Notes: generated by a model from the sequence alone, not told the origin. Counted from the stretch's first letter, positions 34,217 to 44,731 are shown. The stretch is DNA of 64,000 nucleotides from Histoplasma ohiense (GCA_017607445.1 JAEVHH010000001.1:6014001-6078000), one strand, 5' to 3'. A program made the numbers and translations.

Positions 34217-34998
34217 GATACTGATGGTACTGATGGTGGTCGTTGGTAATGCAACAATAAGCTGCCCGTAGGTCACCCACGCAGTACGGAGTGGATAGTG
34301 TTTAAATGTAAATAAGGGCGACTCTTGAGAGTTGCATTCAATTTCCTGTCACCCCTCCACTCCCACTCGTGCCTATTTATACTCCGGAGGTCGTTCTAGA
34401 GCGACCGACATGGAGCTAATTTATATGGCGTGTGGGACAAAACAACAGGGCTCTCCAGTCACCCGCGATAAAGCTCCGCCATGCGATGACATTACTTCAC
34501 GGATGCGCAATAATGTTCAAATATTCAGCCCTTATGTTCTAGGATGGCTCTGTTGTATGTTTCCTCCCGGCCTTAACTCTACGTGAAGCAGGACGTTCAA
34601 AGCTGGTTTTATAAGCCTGCCACTTCCAATCATCATGATGTTTTTATCTAATTTTGGTCCCAGTTTGAATTTGCTTGCGGCTAAGTGGTGTCCAAACCCA
34701 GGGAACCGATGCGGATTCCTTCCACCTTGTATTCTGTAGACATCGAGTGGTTGGTGAAGAAACAAGCTTGGACTTATATATATGCGGGTTACAGTTGGAC
34801 GCCACCGGGCTCGGCTAATATGTCATGTGACTGTCATGTGACTGTCATGTGGTCTACAACTCTTCACGGCGCACCAACCACAACCCTGAATAGTTCCAAG
34901 GTTGGATCAAATGTCCGCGTCCGTATGAGCCATCTCCAAGCTTCTTGCGTACCTCAAGTCCTGTGGGATCTCGTTTCTCTTCCCTACTACTTGGAAAC
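34217..34998. other. Intergenic region with triple TGTCATGTGAC repeat
   Basis: 780 bp without a supportable gene, upstream of both the PNPOx-like gene and the interrupted gene at 34999. Confidence 0.45.
34821..34851. repeat. 11-bp tandem repeat, TGTCATGTGAC x ~3
   Basis: Two perfect copies and a third truncated one in direct contact, each containing the E-box CATGTG. Located 150 bp upstream of ATG 34999. It may be a bHLH site cluster or a chance microsatellite. Confidence 0.7.
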
Positions 34999-36357
34999 AT
35001 GGCGTTCGCCTTTGTGCTTAGGAGCGTTGCTGGTGCATCATTACGCTCACTTCATCCCCGCCCTGGTAAGTTGTCCGTGACTGCTCTGTCGCGTCCATTT
35101 AGTGGTGGTGGGAAAACAACACCCACATCGCACCGATCCGCGACGCCGCGAGCTCGAATACGAACTGTCACCGAGGAATCGGTCGGACCTATCAGACGAT
35201 CAGCTCAATGACTTGTTTGCTGGTCAATTCCCTGCTAACTGTGCCGATGAAGTCATCCATCTGAGCAATCTCTCTCAGCGTGACTTCCGCAGGATAGTTG
35301 ATGCTTTTGGTACCTCAGGATCAGAGTAAATTGTTTCCTCTTTTCTTTTCTTTGTTCCGTGCCATATTGGGCTCCTCGGGTTTCTCACCTGGAGTATGAT
35401 GAATACCAGGGACGACCAGCGGCCATCGGGGCATCTCTTCTTCGACAGAAAATTGTCTAAAACGTCCGTCCGCCTTGCGCCCTCATCGCTTCATGGAAGC
35501 GCCGTTCATCATATTTTAGGCACCACTTGGGATGTCATTAAGTCCAAAGTGCCAAAATATTTCAGACGGTTTGGTATTCAGACCAATGAACGGGAGGGGC
35601 GCAGGGCAGATTTTACAACAAAAGTACCTGACGTCATGCTCTCATATGCTCCAGATGCTGAATCCATCAAAAGCCCTTTCTTTTTAACTGAAGTAGGGTT
35701 TACAGAGAGCTACAAAGATCTCGTGAAGACAATGCAGTTCTGGCTTGACAACCATGAATAAATTAACCTCGCCTTTCTCATTAAATTCCAAGGGTCCCCG
35801 GAGTACAGTGCGAAGAAGTGTTTTGCTGCTCTTCAAGAAGAGGTGGTAGCAGACTGGGAGCGATATGCAAATGATCGTGCTGGGTTTAAGGTTGATGCCT
35901 CCGAGGGACTCCTGCGAGCGTACGGCGCCCCGCTTGTTGGAAGAACCACAGCATTCCTAGAGATTTGGGAGCGGAAGGGAAAATCTGGCAGTGCTGGTCT
36001 TCGGGGAGAGCGCATAGTAAGTGGATGGATACAGTTCTGGTGTCCTAACCCACCAAACAAGTTTTTCGGGTATTCTCTCTGATCTATCTGCTAAACACAT
36101 GTGTCTAGCACTTCTACAACTCCGCGGAACCCGAAAATCCCCCGCCGAGCCTCATGCTTGGTTTCGACGAGTTCAGCTTAGCAATAGAAGAACTTCGAGG
36201 GCAAAAGATCGATATGGCCTGGAGTGACTGGGCTGAAAAGGTGAACAATGCCAGGAAGAAGCTAGCATGGAATCGTTTTGGCACCATTCTGTATACCTAC
36301 GCAACCACACCAAAGGACACGAAAACCTCGCGAGGAAAATATTTGTCAAAAACCTAA
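34999..36357 (+). pseudogene. PD-(D/E)XK-like fungal protein, stopped by one in-frame TAA
   Basis: A four-exon model (34999-35065, 35103-35325, 35410-36016, 36109-36357) keeps one frame for 382 codons, except for a TAA at 35759-35761. The first intron would be only 37 nt, so the 5' end is uncertain; the other two (84 and 92 nt) are normal. Exon 3 carries the recognisable core: APSSLHGSAVHHI, then KVPDVML, SPFFLTEVGFTESYKDLV and WLDNHE, the TAA, and INLAFLIKF. PD...EVGF with flanking strands resembles a PD-(D/E)XK nuclease-like fold common in fungal hypothetical proteins (inference). The last exon (FYNSAEPENPPPS to the stop) is intact, so coding sequence on both sides of the TAA is preserved, arguing for a recent nonsense change. 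A CAA to TAA change would fit. What it does is unknown. Confidence 0.7.
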
Positions 36358-37549
36358 GCTGTGATAAGATAGCACTATGAGCACTAGGTTATCCATAGCA
36401 AAAAGCCAACGTAACCATTTGTTAAATGGTTTCGCTATATATACTCGTGGGTGTGGTGGTGTGGCCCGGCCCACAGCGGGCATGGCCACCCATCCCATCG
36501 CCTATACACCGCAAGTGCCAGTCACAGCATGGTGTGGGAACCACAAAAGGATGAAATCCTGTCCGTGCCCTGCCAGGTGTCTGTAGAAGGGCTACACGGC
36601 CCACTTGGTCCACCGTGGTCTGAAGAGACAGTGCGGGAGTTCCTTAAATGAAGGCTGGAGAAAATAGTAATGGCAGAGAGATATTGGTGCATTGGGAGAG
36701 TACATGAGATAATCGGGAATCCGGATGAGGGCCAACTTCTCAGAGTCACTGCCTCGTACGCGGCAGAAATTGATACGGTGAACTTTGCCGACCCGCAAGT
36801 TATTTGGGGGCTGGTATCTAAATCTTTGCAGGTCAAATTAGACAGCCAGCTGTCCGGCCCAAACTCCCTCAATTTATAACGTATGCAATCAAAAACTATG
36901 ACATGTACCGAGGATCTCTCGGGATTTTACCCTGGCAAACTCGGCGAGGAATGAGATTTAAGTTCCACGCGACATCAAGCATCAAGTGGCCAGGGCCTAC
37001 GGAGCAGCCGAAAGATCAACCAAGATTTACAGATTGTATGTATTCCTAGCCAACATGGATGAATCCTTTGGTTATTCCCAGAAAATGGAAACAACTTGAC
37101 AACAAAACAATTCGGAAGGAATGCAGAGGAGAAAAACGGCATTTCAGATTCTTTTCCCCAAAGATAGCTTGTTCAGAAAAATGGAGATCGCAATAAACTT
37201 TTAATTGGCTGTCTTCAAACACTAACCCAGGCCCTAATTTATTACTTACTCTCTATCCCGAATCCCATGGCATGTCGGCTTTGGATCAATATTTCTAATC
37301 GACCATTAGTTATACCGCAGATCTGCGGCGGAACCAATTTCTTGCGCCCTTTGACATTTGGGACTGTTGTGCTTAAAATCCAAAGGCTGCTCCAACAGTC
37401 AATTGCACTCATTCGATTCAAACCTAACTTAAAACTGATCTGTGTTTCATCCAACGCCCGCTCAGAGCTCCCCACGCAGATATCGTATATGAAACTGTCG
37501 ACGTAAAACGTAGGGCAAAGAAAAAGTAATACATCATAATAAAAACTCA
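36358..37549. other. Intergenic region
   Basis: 1.2 kb. Frames of up to 116 codons on the minus strand have no domain or intron logic. Presumed promoter of the decarboxylase at its right end. Confidence 0.45.
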
Positions 37550-39383
37550 ATGAACGGAGAACAATTCAGGGAAGCAGCTCACGCTGCCATTGAAGAAAGT
37601 ATGCATGTTTTCCTCATTCTCTTCCCCTCCCCCTCAGTTTTTTTTTTTTTTTTTTTTTTTTTTTCTCTTTCTTTCCTGAAAACTAACTAGACATCCTAAG
37701 TAATCCAACACTTCAACGCCATCTCCTCCAAACCAGTCGTTCCCAGCATAGAACCCGGGTACCTCCGTCCGCTCGTTCCCACATCCGCCCCCAACCATCC
37801 AGAGCCATGGAGCAAGATCCAACCGGACATCGAGTCCAAAATCATGCCAGGCCTAACCCAATGGCAGTCCCCCAAGTTCATGGCCTACTTCCCCGCCGGC
37901 GTGACATACCCCTCCATGCTCGGTGAGCTGTACTCGGCGGCCTTCACGGCACCCGCGTTCAACTGGCTGTGCTCGCCCGCGTGCACGGAGCTGGAGATCA
38001 TCGTCATGGACTGGTTGGCGCAAGCGCTCGGGCTGCCGGATTGCTTCCTCAGCGCTGCGGCGTCCCGGTCCGGGAGAAGTACCGGCGGAGGCACTATCCA
38101 GGGATCCGCAAGCGAGGCTGTTGCGACCGTTATCGTTGCCGCGCGCGAAAGGCATGTGAGGGCCAAGGCGATGGCGGAGGGATTGGCGGAGGACACGCCA
38201 GAGTGGGAGGATCGGACAATGGAAATGCGGACCCGGCTTGTGGTGCTGGGCAGCGACCAGACGCACAGCTGCACGGCGAAAGGGGCGCGGATTGCTGGGG
38301 TGCGGTACCGGGCTATCCCGACGCGGTTGGAAGAGAATCTGGCCATGACGGGAAATGCGTTGCGCAGGATGCTAGAGCAGTGTGAACGCGACGGCCTGGA
38401 GCCTTTTTTCCTGACTGCGACGTTGGGCACAACTAATTCATGTTCTGTTGATCGGTTTGCGGAGATCAAGGCCGTGTTGAGGGAGAAGGAGGCGTGGAAG
38501 AAAATATGGGTCCATATCGATGCGGCGTTTGCTGGCTCTGCGCTTGTCACGGAGGAATGGCAGCATGTTGCGCAGGAGTTCGCAGAAGGTGTGGATAGTT
38601 TCAATGTGAATATGGCCAAATGGCTCCTAGTGAACTTCGACGCCAGGTAATGTTTCTTGTTCCCCCCCCTTGCTCTTCGACCAATAAATATATATTTATA
38701 TATGTGTATTTGTTACGTCCTCCCCAAACTGACCCCGCGCCCTTGTCACTAACTATAGTTGTCTCTTCATCACCAACGCCCTCGACCTCACCAACGCTCT
38801 GGACATAACCCCAGCCTACCTGCGGAATCCTAGCAACCTCACGACCCCCGTAACCGACTTCCGCAACTGGGGGATTCCTCTCGGCCGACGCTTCCGCGCG
38901 CTCAAGGTCTGGTTCGTCATGCGCACCTACGGGCTCTCAGGTATGAAAGCGCACATCCGCAAGGGCATAAACAACGGGGTGGTCTTCGCCGACCTCACCA
39001 GAACGCGAGACGACCTCTTCGAGATCGTCACGGGCCCTGCGTTTGGCTTGACCACGTTGAGAGTACGAGGCTTGGACGAGACGTCTCGCACCACTTCTAC
39101 CCCCCTGAGTAATGGTGCCACTCCCGGACAGAATGAGAAGAAAGCATCGCAGGACACCTCTTCAAGCGTTTCCACGCAAGCTCTTACGCGCAAAGTCTGC
39201 GAGAAGATCAATGCCGGCGGCGAGTTGTTCCTGACGTCCTCGGTGCTTGGTGGGGTTGTGGTGATTCGGGTGGTGAGCGGGAATCCGCTGGCGGAGGAGA
39301 AATATGTCCGTCGGGCATTCGAGATTTTAGTCAACGTTACTGAGGAGGTGTTGGGGGAGGAGCGGAAGAAGATGATGAATTAA
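37550..39383 (+). CDS. PLP-dependent aromatic-amino-acid/tyrosine decarboxylase-like protein
   Basis: Three exons, 37550-37598, 37701-38646 and 38759-39383, giving 539 aa. Group II (AADC) fold: MNGEQFREAAHAAIEE, then VVPSIEPGYL, GLTQWQSPKFMAYFPAG and GGGTIQGSASEAVATVIVAA. LGSDQTHSCTAKGA carries the ring-stacking His, and VHIDAAFAGSAL the PLP-nitrogen Asp. The Schiff-base Lys is K323 in NVNMAKWLLVNFDAS; most AADCs have His just before it (HKW), here Ala. The first 16 codons are in a tiny exon, and intron 1 contains a 27-nt T run. The acceptor used is CTAAG at 37696-37700, the only one restoring the conserved text. Predicted to release CO2 from Tyr, Trp or a related amino acid. It faces the MBOAT acyltransferase tail to tail. 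Confidence 0.9.
37638..37664. repeat. 27-nt poly-T tract within intron 1
   Basis: Homopolymer directly after a CAG; prone to length change and to assembly error. Confidence 0.85.
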
Positions 39384-39796
39384 AGTACGGAGCGGGCGTA
39401 AATTAGAACAAGTTGCACACGCAGGCCGGAGATCTCTTTCAGCAAGGGTGTTAGACAAGGGTGGTGTGCAGGGTTGGCCTGCTCCTTTTATTCGTGTTTA
39501 GCCAGCTACGTAATCTGTAGTTACTCTGTTCTAGTGTTGTCCTAGATTATAGTATATATCGATTTTCAACAAATAAAGCCATGCATGTCGGCAATATACC
39601 CCCACACATATTAATTCCAGTTCGTGCCAGAGACGCTTGAAACACCTCGGTTAAAGAATGTTAAAAACATTAGCTAAAATTACCTATATAACTAGTTATA
39701 ACTATGTATATGACTAGATCCGCATATAAACCCCGCCCCATCTAGAAAACCCGAAATCATCGATTTCCAGCCCTAGGTAATAAATATATGTACGCT
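39384..39796. other. Convergent 3' intergenic region
   Basis: AT-rich; no gene. Separates the decarboxylase and acyltransferase stops by about 410 bp. Confidence 0.5.
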
Positions 39797-41284
39797 TCAA
39801 CGGCGAGGAAATATCATCACCGGCAAAGCAGTAGGTGGCACCTCCAACCTCACAACCGAAAACGCCCAGCCGGGCGCCGCCCACAGCGCGAAAACGACCA
39901 GCCACGCATAGCCGACGAGGCGGTGCCATACCTTCACAGGCCCATTTCCTTCGCTCCCAGTGACGCAGCGGTACGTCCACTGGGCCGCGTCCTCAACTAT
40001 AATGCCGCAGGCCTGGCAGAGGAAGAGGGATATGCAATGGGAGTCGCGGAAGCGAATGCCCAGGATGTGGTCGGAGTTAATGTGAACGAGGCCCGACAGC
40101 AGGAAGATGAGGGTGAGTTTGGTGTAGGCGGTGATGAGGAGGAGTTTGCTGGCTTGCGTCTGCGACTGCGGCGGCTGCTGCTGCTGCTGCTGCTGCTGCT
40201 CTGGTGGTGATGTTTGGAGCTTACCGCTGTTTTCGTTGGCGGAGATGACGATTCGGTTGATGCCTCTGGGAGAGTAGCGCGGGAGACCAAGGAGTGAATG
40301 AGTCAAGAAGGAGGCACTTGCGTCGAGGGGCCGTAGTAGGAGCTGGTGCCAAAATAGTCTTCTTGTTACCAGAGAGGGCGTGGTGTCAGCTTTTGTCTGG
40401 TTTTCCTTATTCTCATATTGCCATCCGGGTAGGTTGATGGAGTGGATAGTTTTTGGAAAGGAGCTGATTCTTGACATGACATACCTCCAAAATGTCCTGA
40501 TGGTATAAACCTGTCGAATGTCTCCAAACAAGGGCCTCCAGTCGGAAACCCTGCCCCCGCACAGTCCTACAGCAACCAGCGAGAAAAAGTCGTATCCCAA
40601 AAGCAGCGACATATACCCACATACACAGTGGGCCATGATAATGCCCAACGCCTCCCCTATTTCCGCAGGCGAGATGTCTCTCGCCAGTACGCGGGTGAAA
40701 ATTCGCTCCTTCCCCGCAGCAAATTTAACCTGCGCATCCTCCAGCGGTTGGCTTGTAATAAGATCGAGAGCCAGGTATAGAAGAATGAAGCGTGCGGCAC
40801 GGAAGAGGAGAAAACTGCGCCGCGATGGAACATGCTGTGGCCTGCTGGAGTCGAAAAGGGGCACATTCCGCGGTTGGTCTGCACGGTTAATGTGCCGTTT
40901 GTTAATGGCTATATCAACAGACCAGCGGACTTTATCACAAAATCGGCTCCATGCGCTCGTAGTGTCCGGATCGTCATCATCGTTCTTCTTTCTCGCTCCC
41001 ACTCGTGCGACTCCCACTGCGTGATATGAGACCTTGGACAGGCAGACATTATCAAACACCTCCAGGCCAAGTAAAGCACCAAATTCCAAGCCGATGAAGA
41101 CGTTCCATGGCCCTACGAAGCTAGCATGTTGAGCCGTAAGGCAAACGAGTGAAGCTGGCAGCAGAATCACCGGCAACATGATTTTCCGTTTGTGGGAGTT
41201 TGGCGGAATATAAATGAGTGTTATGCCTTGCAATGCGACAGCGAGAGCAACCGCCAGGTATGGGATGAATATTTTAAACGTCAT
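39797..41284 (-). CDS. Wax-synthase-like membrane-bound O-acyltransferase (MBOAT)
   Basis: Single exon from ATG 41284 (MTFKIFIPYLAVALAVALQG), 495 aa; the open frame reaches 41413 without another ATG. About eight hydrophobic helices. The wax-synthase/MBOAT_2 core reads RPLFGDIRQVYTIRTFWRYV, followed by LFWHQLLLRPLDASASF, and the catalytic-region His lies in LLSGLVHINSDHI. Fungal members of this family often acetylate specialised metabolites (trichothecene, ascotoxin-like or meroterpenoid acetyltransferases), which is family knowledge. A loop between the two conserved blocks carries nine consecutive Gln encoded by CAG repeats (about 40175-40200). It is convergent with the amino-acid decarboxylase, suggesting, without proof, that an amine-derived product is acylated. 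Confidence 0.87.
   Translation of the reverse strand: MTFKIFIPYLAVALAVALQGITLIYIPPNSHKRKIMLPVILLPASLVCLTAQHASFVGPWNVFIGLEFGALLGLEVFDNVCLSKVSYHAVGVARVGARKKNDDDDPDTTSAWSRFCDKVRWSVDIAINKRHINRADQPRNVPLFDSSRPQHVPSRRSFLLFRAARFILLYLALDLITSQPLEDAQVKFAAGKERIFTRVLARDISPAEIGEALGIIMAHCVCGYMSLLLGYDFFSLVAVGLCGGRVSDWRPLFGDIRQVYTIRTFWRYVMSRISSFPKTIHSINLPGWQYENKENQTKADTTPSLVTRRLFWHQLLLRPLDASASFLTHSLLGLPRYSPRGINRIVISANENSGKLQTSPPEQQQQQQQQPPQSQTQASKLLLITAYTKLTLIFLLSGLVHINSDHILGIRFRDSHCISLFLCQACGIIVEDAAQWTYRCVTGSEGNGPVKVWHRLVGYAWLVVFALWAAPGWAFSVVRLEVPPTALPVMIFPRR
40174..40200. repeat. CTG/CAG trinucleotide repeat coding poly-Gln
   Basis: About nine CTG units on the plus strand, read as CAG (Gln) on the coding strand of the MBOAT gene. 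Confidence 0.85.
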
Positions 41285-42976
41285 CGCTGTCGCTATGGCA
41301 GGGCTCTCTCCTTGGCTCGTTCCTTGTGAGAATTTTCTTACCCCCTTTATAAGGAGACGGGCCTGTTCCCGTCTTCCTCCTCCTGTTGGCGTGCGTCGAC
41401 AAACTGTTCTCACGCCTCTGCGATGTCAACAATGAGTTGGAATTCAATTCAGCGCCATCTCAGCCGGTCAATTGGAAGCTACTCCGTACGGCGTAGAGAC
41501 TCAGCTGTTAACATTTGCGCACGTCTTGGAAGAGGGAAAACAAAATTGAAAAATAAAAAAATAACTTTGAAAAAGCAAAAAAAAAAGAAAGGGAAAAAAA
41601 GCCATCCAAAATGCTAACCAATCACATGGTGCAACAATTGAGCTGAAGACTCAAGCGTTGAGCAGATATGGATGATTCGAATAGAACATAAAAAATTCCC
41701 AGTATTTAACTAAATATACTTTCTTCGCTACCGTCAGCAACCGCGCTCTACATCTGCCGGACGGCATTCTACGTTTAGATCCGATGATGCTACAACAGCA
41801 GTATCTGTAAATGATCGTTCCCAGCGTTGCATTACATACAAAGCTTTTTGAAAATAGTTACCGATATTGACCGGAACAGCTGTGGAGAAGCAGCTCTTGT
41901 GGGGACACCTGAAGCTCAGACTCGATCAACATCACCTTTAACCACAGAGAAGACAGGACTACATCGGTGGCTCAGGGAATGCTTGTTGACCAAGACGCCG
42001 GCATCGACGGGCCATCATGCCGCCTGGGAGAATACTACTGGGAACAACGTAGGTATGTGGAAAAAGCAGAGACTGATCGGATCCGTCAGCAGCTATATCA
42101 AAAGCAAGCAAAGGGCTGAAAGGAGACAACTGAGGGACAACTGAGGGACAGCAATCCGCCTGCATCCAATACACCTTTGCCCTATTGACATCAAATCTCT
42201 TTACTTACCCAGCCTCCCCAAACCTCTATGTTAGCGACTCCACCACCAGCCATGGGCCTCTCCCACTCAGATACGCATTACCTTCGTTGCCCCAAGATCC
42301 TCGGCCCTCGAGATGACGCCATGAAAGTGTACAGCAAGTGGCAGGAAAATTGCCTTGAACTTGAGCAGATCTACACGACCAAAACATAGGCATTGCTCAG
42401 CGTTTTAAATATTAGTGACATCCTACATGGGCCAAAGAACAGGCGGATATTCTAGACAGCTAAGCGATAACTATATTTCGAAGTATATGTTTAAGGAGAT
42501 ATTGCGTGCAAGTCCATAAACAGAATATGAAGCTTGACTTTCTTTTAACCATCATATTCATATTCTCCCACTACAGGACCTGCATGCCAAAAATAACCCT
42601 TCCTCACTTTGCGCCCTTTGTTGGGGGGTTTTACTACCAGTTTACTACCAGCATGGCGCTGGTGGTGATCGAGCTCTCGTGCCCCAGTGGCCTAACAACC
42701 CTTTAACCCTCAACAATCAGCTATGTGAGCGTGAGCCCAGCGGATGAACTTCGGCCCAACCTGTCATCTCCTTGTCGCGTCGCTTGAGAAGTCGAAATTT
42801 TCGGCCTGGCCCAATTCTTAGCTAGACTTCCCATTACCTAACTAATATGGTAATCGGAAAGAGAGCTAAGTTAGTTAACTCTTCGCTCTTCACTCAGCTT
42901 CCATTCTTCTTGTCTGTTCTAGCAAATGAGTGACGCTTATAGTACTCGCTGAGCGACGCTTATAGTACTCGCATCA
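41285..42976. other. 1.7-kb region without a supportable gene
   Basis: A-rich stretch at 41545-41612, and repeats including CAACTGAGGGA x2 (about 42124-42148) and TTTACTACCAG x2 (42630-42650). The longest frames (up to 105 codons) show no domain. Confidence 0.5.
42928..42973. repeat. ~23-bp tandem duplication
   Basis: GACGCTTATAGTACTCGC occurs twice in tandem with GAGTGAC/GAGCGAC leaders, immediately before the broken kinase gene. Confidence 0.75.
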
Positions 42977-43867
42977 ATGCTCGCTTTTCTTTTGAACAAG
43001 TTTAGACCGCAGAGTAATAGCGAGCCTAAAATAGACCGTTCCGAACGCTGCTATGATTGTTCCTTCGACGGGGAAACAATATACGAGTATTTTGGCAACC
43101 GAAGAGCCGCAACATCCCAGATGGACACCCTGTCGCTATTAAATTCAAAACCGTGGGCTTTTTCCGGGAATCGGAGGCGGACATGATGGCCTACGCGAAT
43201 TCTCAGAACCTCTTGGCTCAACAGCCACCGGATCGCTATGATTGCCGACTTTGTGCCAGGCAATCCACTTGACAAGGTCTGGCCGACATTGGATGAACAA
43301 CAACGCATGTCGATCAAGGAACAGCTTGCAGACCATTTAAAACTTTTCAGGTCATGCACCCTGCCATATATTGGACGTGTCAATCACCAACCCACCTACA
43401 ACCCGTACGAAGGTATCACGACAAACTTCATTGGCCCATTCAACTCGGAGGCCAAGTTCGATGAATGGTGTCTTTCCCGCATAAAGAACACGTCTGAGAG
43501 AAGCAAGTGGAGGAGGAAACTTGCTGAATTACGGCGGAATAATCAATCGAAGTTTGTGCTCACGCACGGAGACCTCTTTCCACGGAATACCCTTGTTAAG
43601 GAAGGGAAGATAACAGGTATTGTGGACTGGGAGCGTAGTGGTTTTTATCCGGAGTATGTCGAGTACGCACTTGCCGCATGTTTGTATGATTATGGAGGAG
43701 AAGAGTGGTGGAAACCCATACTGATCGAAGCCTTGACTCCTTGCATTCCAGAGCGACTAGAAGTTCAGAGTTTTGATATACAGGCGAGGAATATTGAAAG
43801 TCATGTGCATTATGCTAGACTTAGGGCTAATTGGCTCTCGCCAACCCCGCATTCCCAGCTCCGATAA
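42977..43867 (+). pseudogene. Aminoglycoside-phosphotransferase-like (APH) kinase, frameshifted
   Basis: The C-terminal 210 codons (43238-43867) are intact and typical of fungal APH-family proteins: MIADFVPGNPLDKVWPTL, then VLTHGDLFPRNTLVKEG (HGD catalytic loop, N metal ligand) and GIVDWERSGFYPEYVEYA (DW as DFG equivalent). The N-lobe is broken. The expected text VAIKFKTVGFFRESEADMM is in a different frame (43057 onward), while the 5' part from 42977 is again in the C-terminal frame. At least two shifts, near 43070-43100 and near 43200-43235, are needed, and the hinge segment before MIADFV seems shortened. No GT-AG intron repairs it. Substrate unknown; these proteins are abundant, fast-turning-over fungal families. 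Sequencing error is possible but would require two events. Confidence 0.7.
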
Positions 43868-43894
43868 TGTGATTATTCTGAAAAAAACTTTACT

Positions 43895-44434
43895 ATGTCC
43901 TCAGTACTTTCAGCATCATCGCAAACCATTGAGCATGCTCCACAAACCCTTCATCTTGTTACATTTGGCGTCGGAGATAGAGCGCATTGGGTGCTATTTA
44001 TTCCCAACTGAATGGCCGACCCCAATGGAACCCTTGTGCGCATTGGGATAAATGGCTGTGACGCAAAATCTGGTGGAGGTGACGTGGAGTTACTTATCAA
44101 CCAGTTCCAACTCTCGCTCAGTTCTGCAAAGAGTGTCGTGCCCCTTGTAGGGTCACATGAAACATGCGGGGAAGTTGAGGATGCGGCGAGAGCATGCTTC
44201 GAGAGTTTCAATTACAATATCCTTCTCGACAACTGTCAGACTTTCACAATTGATGTCTTGACAGAATTGCGACGAAGATTCTCCTCTCGGATCCAGCAAG
44301 CTTCGATAAGTCTTATCCGGGAACAATACGGAACAACGCCAGTCAAAATCCAGCAATTTCTCGATGGACTCAAACAACAAAGCACTGAAGGGCACCATCC
44401 CGAGTCCTCAAGGCCACGATTCCCTCTTGATTAA
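43895..44434 (+). pseudogene. Uncharacterised fungal protein with in-frame TGA
   Basis: From ATG 43895 the frame runs 38 codons (TLHLVTFGVGDRAHWVLFIP) to TGA at 44009-44011. It then continues in the same frame for 140 codons from ATG 44012 to 44434. The downstream part contains NILLDNCQTFTIDVLTELRR. The HW-x-LF-x-P start and the DNCQ-x-F-x-x-DVL-x-EL end look like a fungal family of small proteins with a papain/PPPDE-like His...Asn-Cys layout (inference). Neither half alone would hold both conserved ends, so I treat the TGA as disabling. A real start at 44012 giving a 140-aa protein cannot be excluded. It lies 28 bp after the broken kinase gene. Confidence 0.55.
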
Positions 44435-44731
44435 CGGCAGCGATTTCTTGTCAACAAATGCGCCACAAAACAGACCGGACCGTCTTTGAATGAAATCCCG
44501 GCAGTAGTTTCCTACACTGCTACATGGTGAAAGAAAAAAGAGTTGGATATTTCTAAAGATAGGATAGGAAAAATTAATGACCATAACCAATTTGCACCAT
44601 TGGTCAAGTACAGTATAAACATGTTATATTAGTTCACCTTTTAACACCTGCAGTGCATTTTGGTATAGCTAATTATCTACTTGGATCAATATAGTAGTAA
44701 GAGAGGACGTGATACCATTTGCTAACCCTCA

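Noticed and set aside
44009..44011. TGA as selenocysteine codon or programmed readthrough
   Set aside because: Ascomycetes lack selenocysteine insertion, and the following ATG context is not a known readthrough signal. A nonsense change is simpler.
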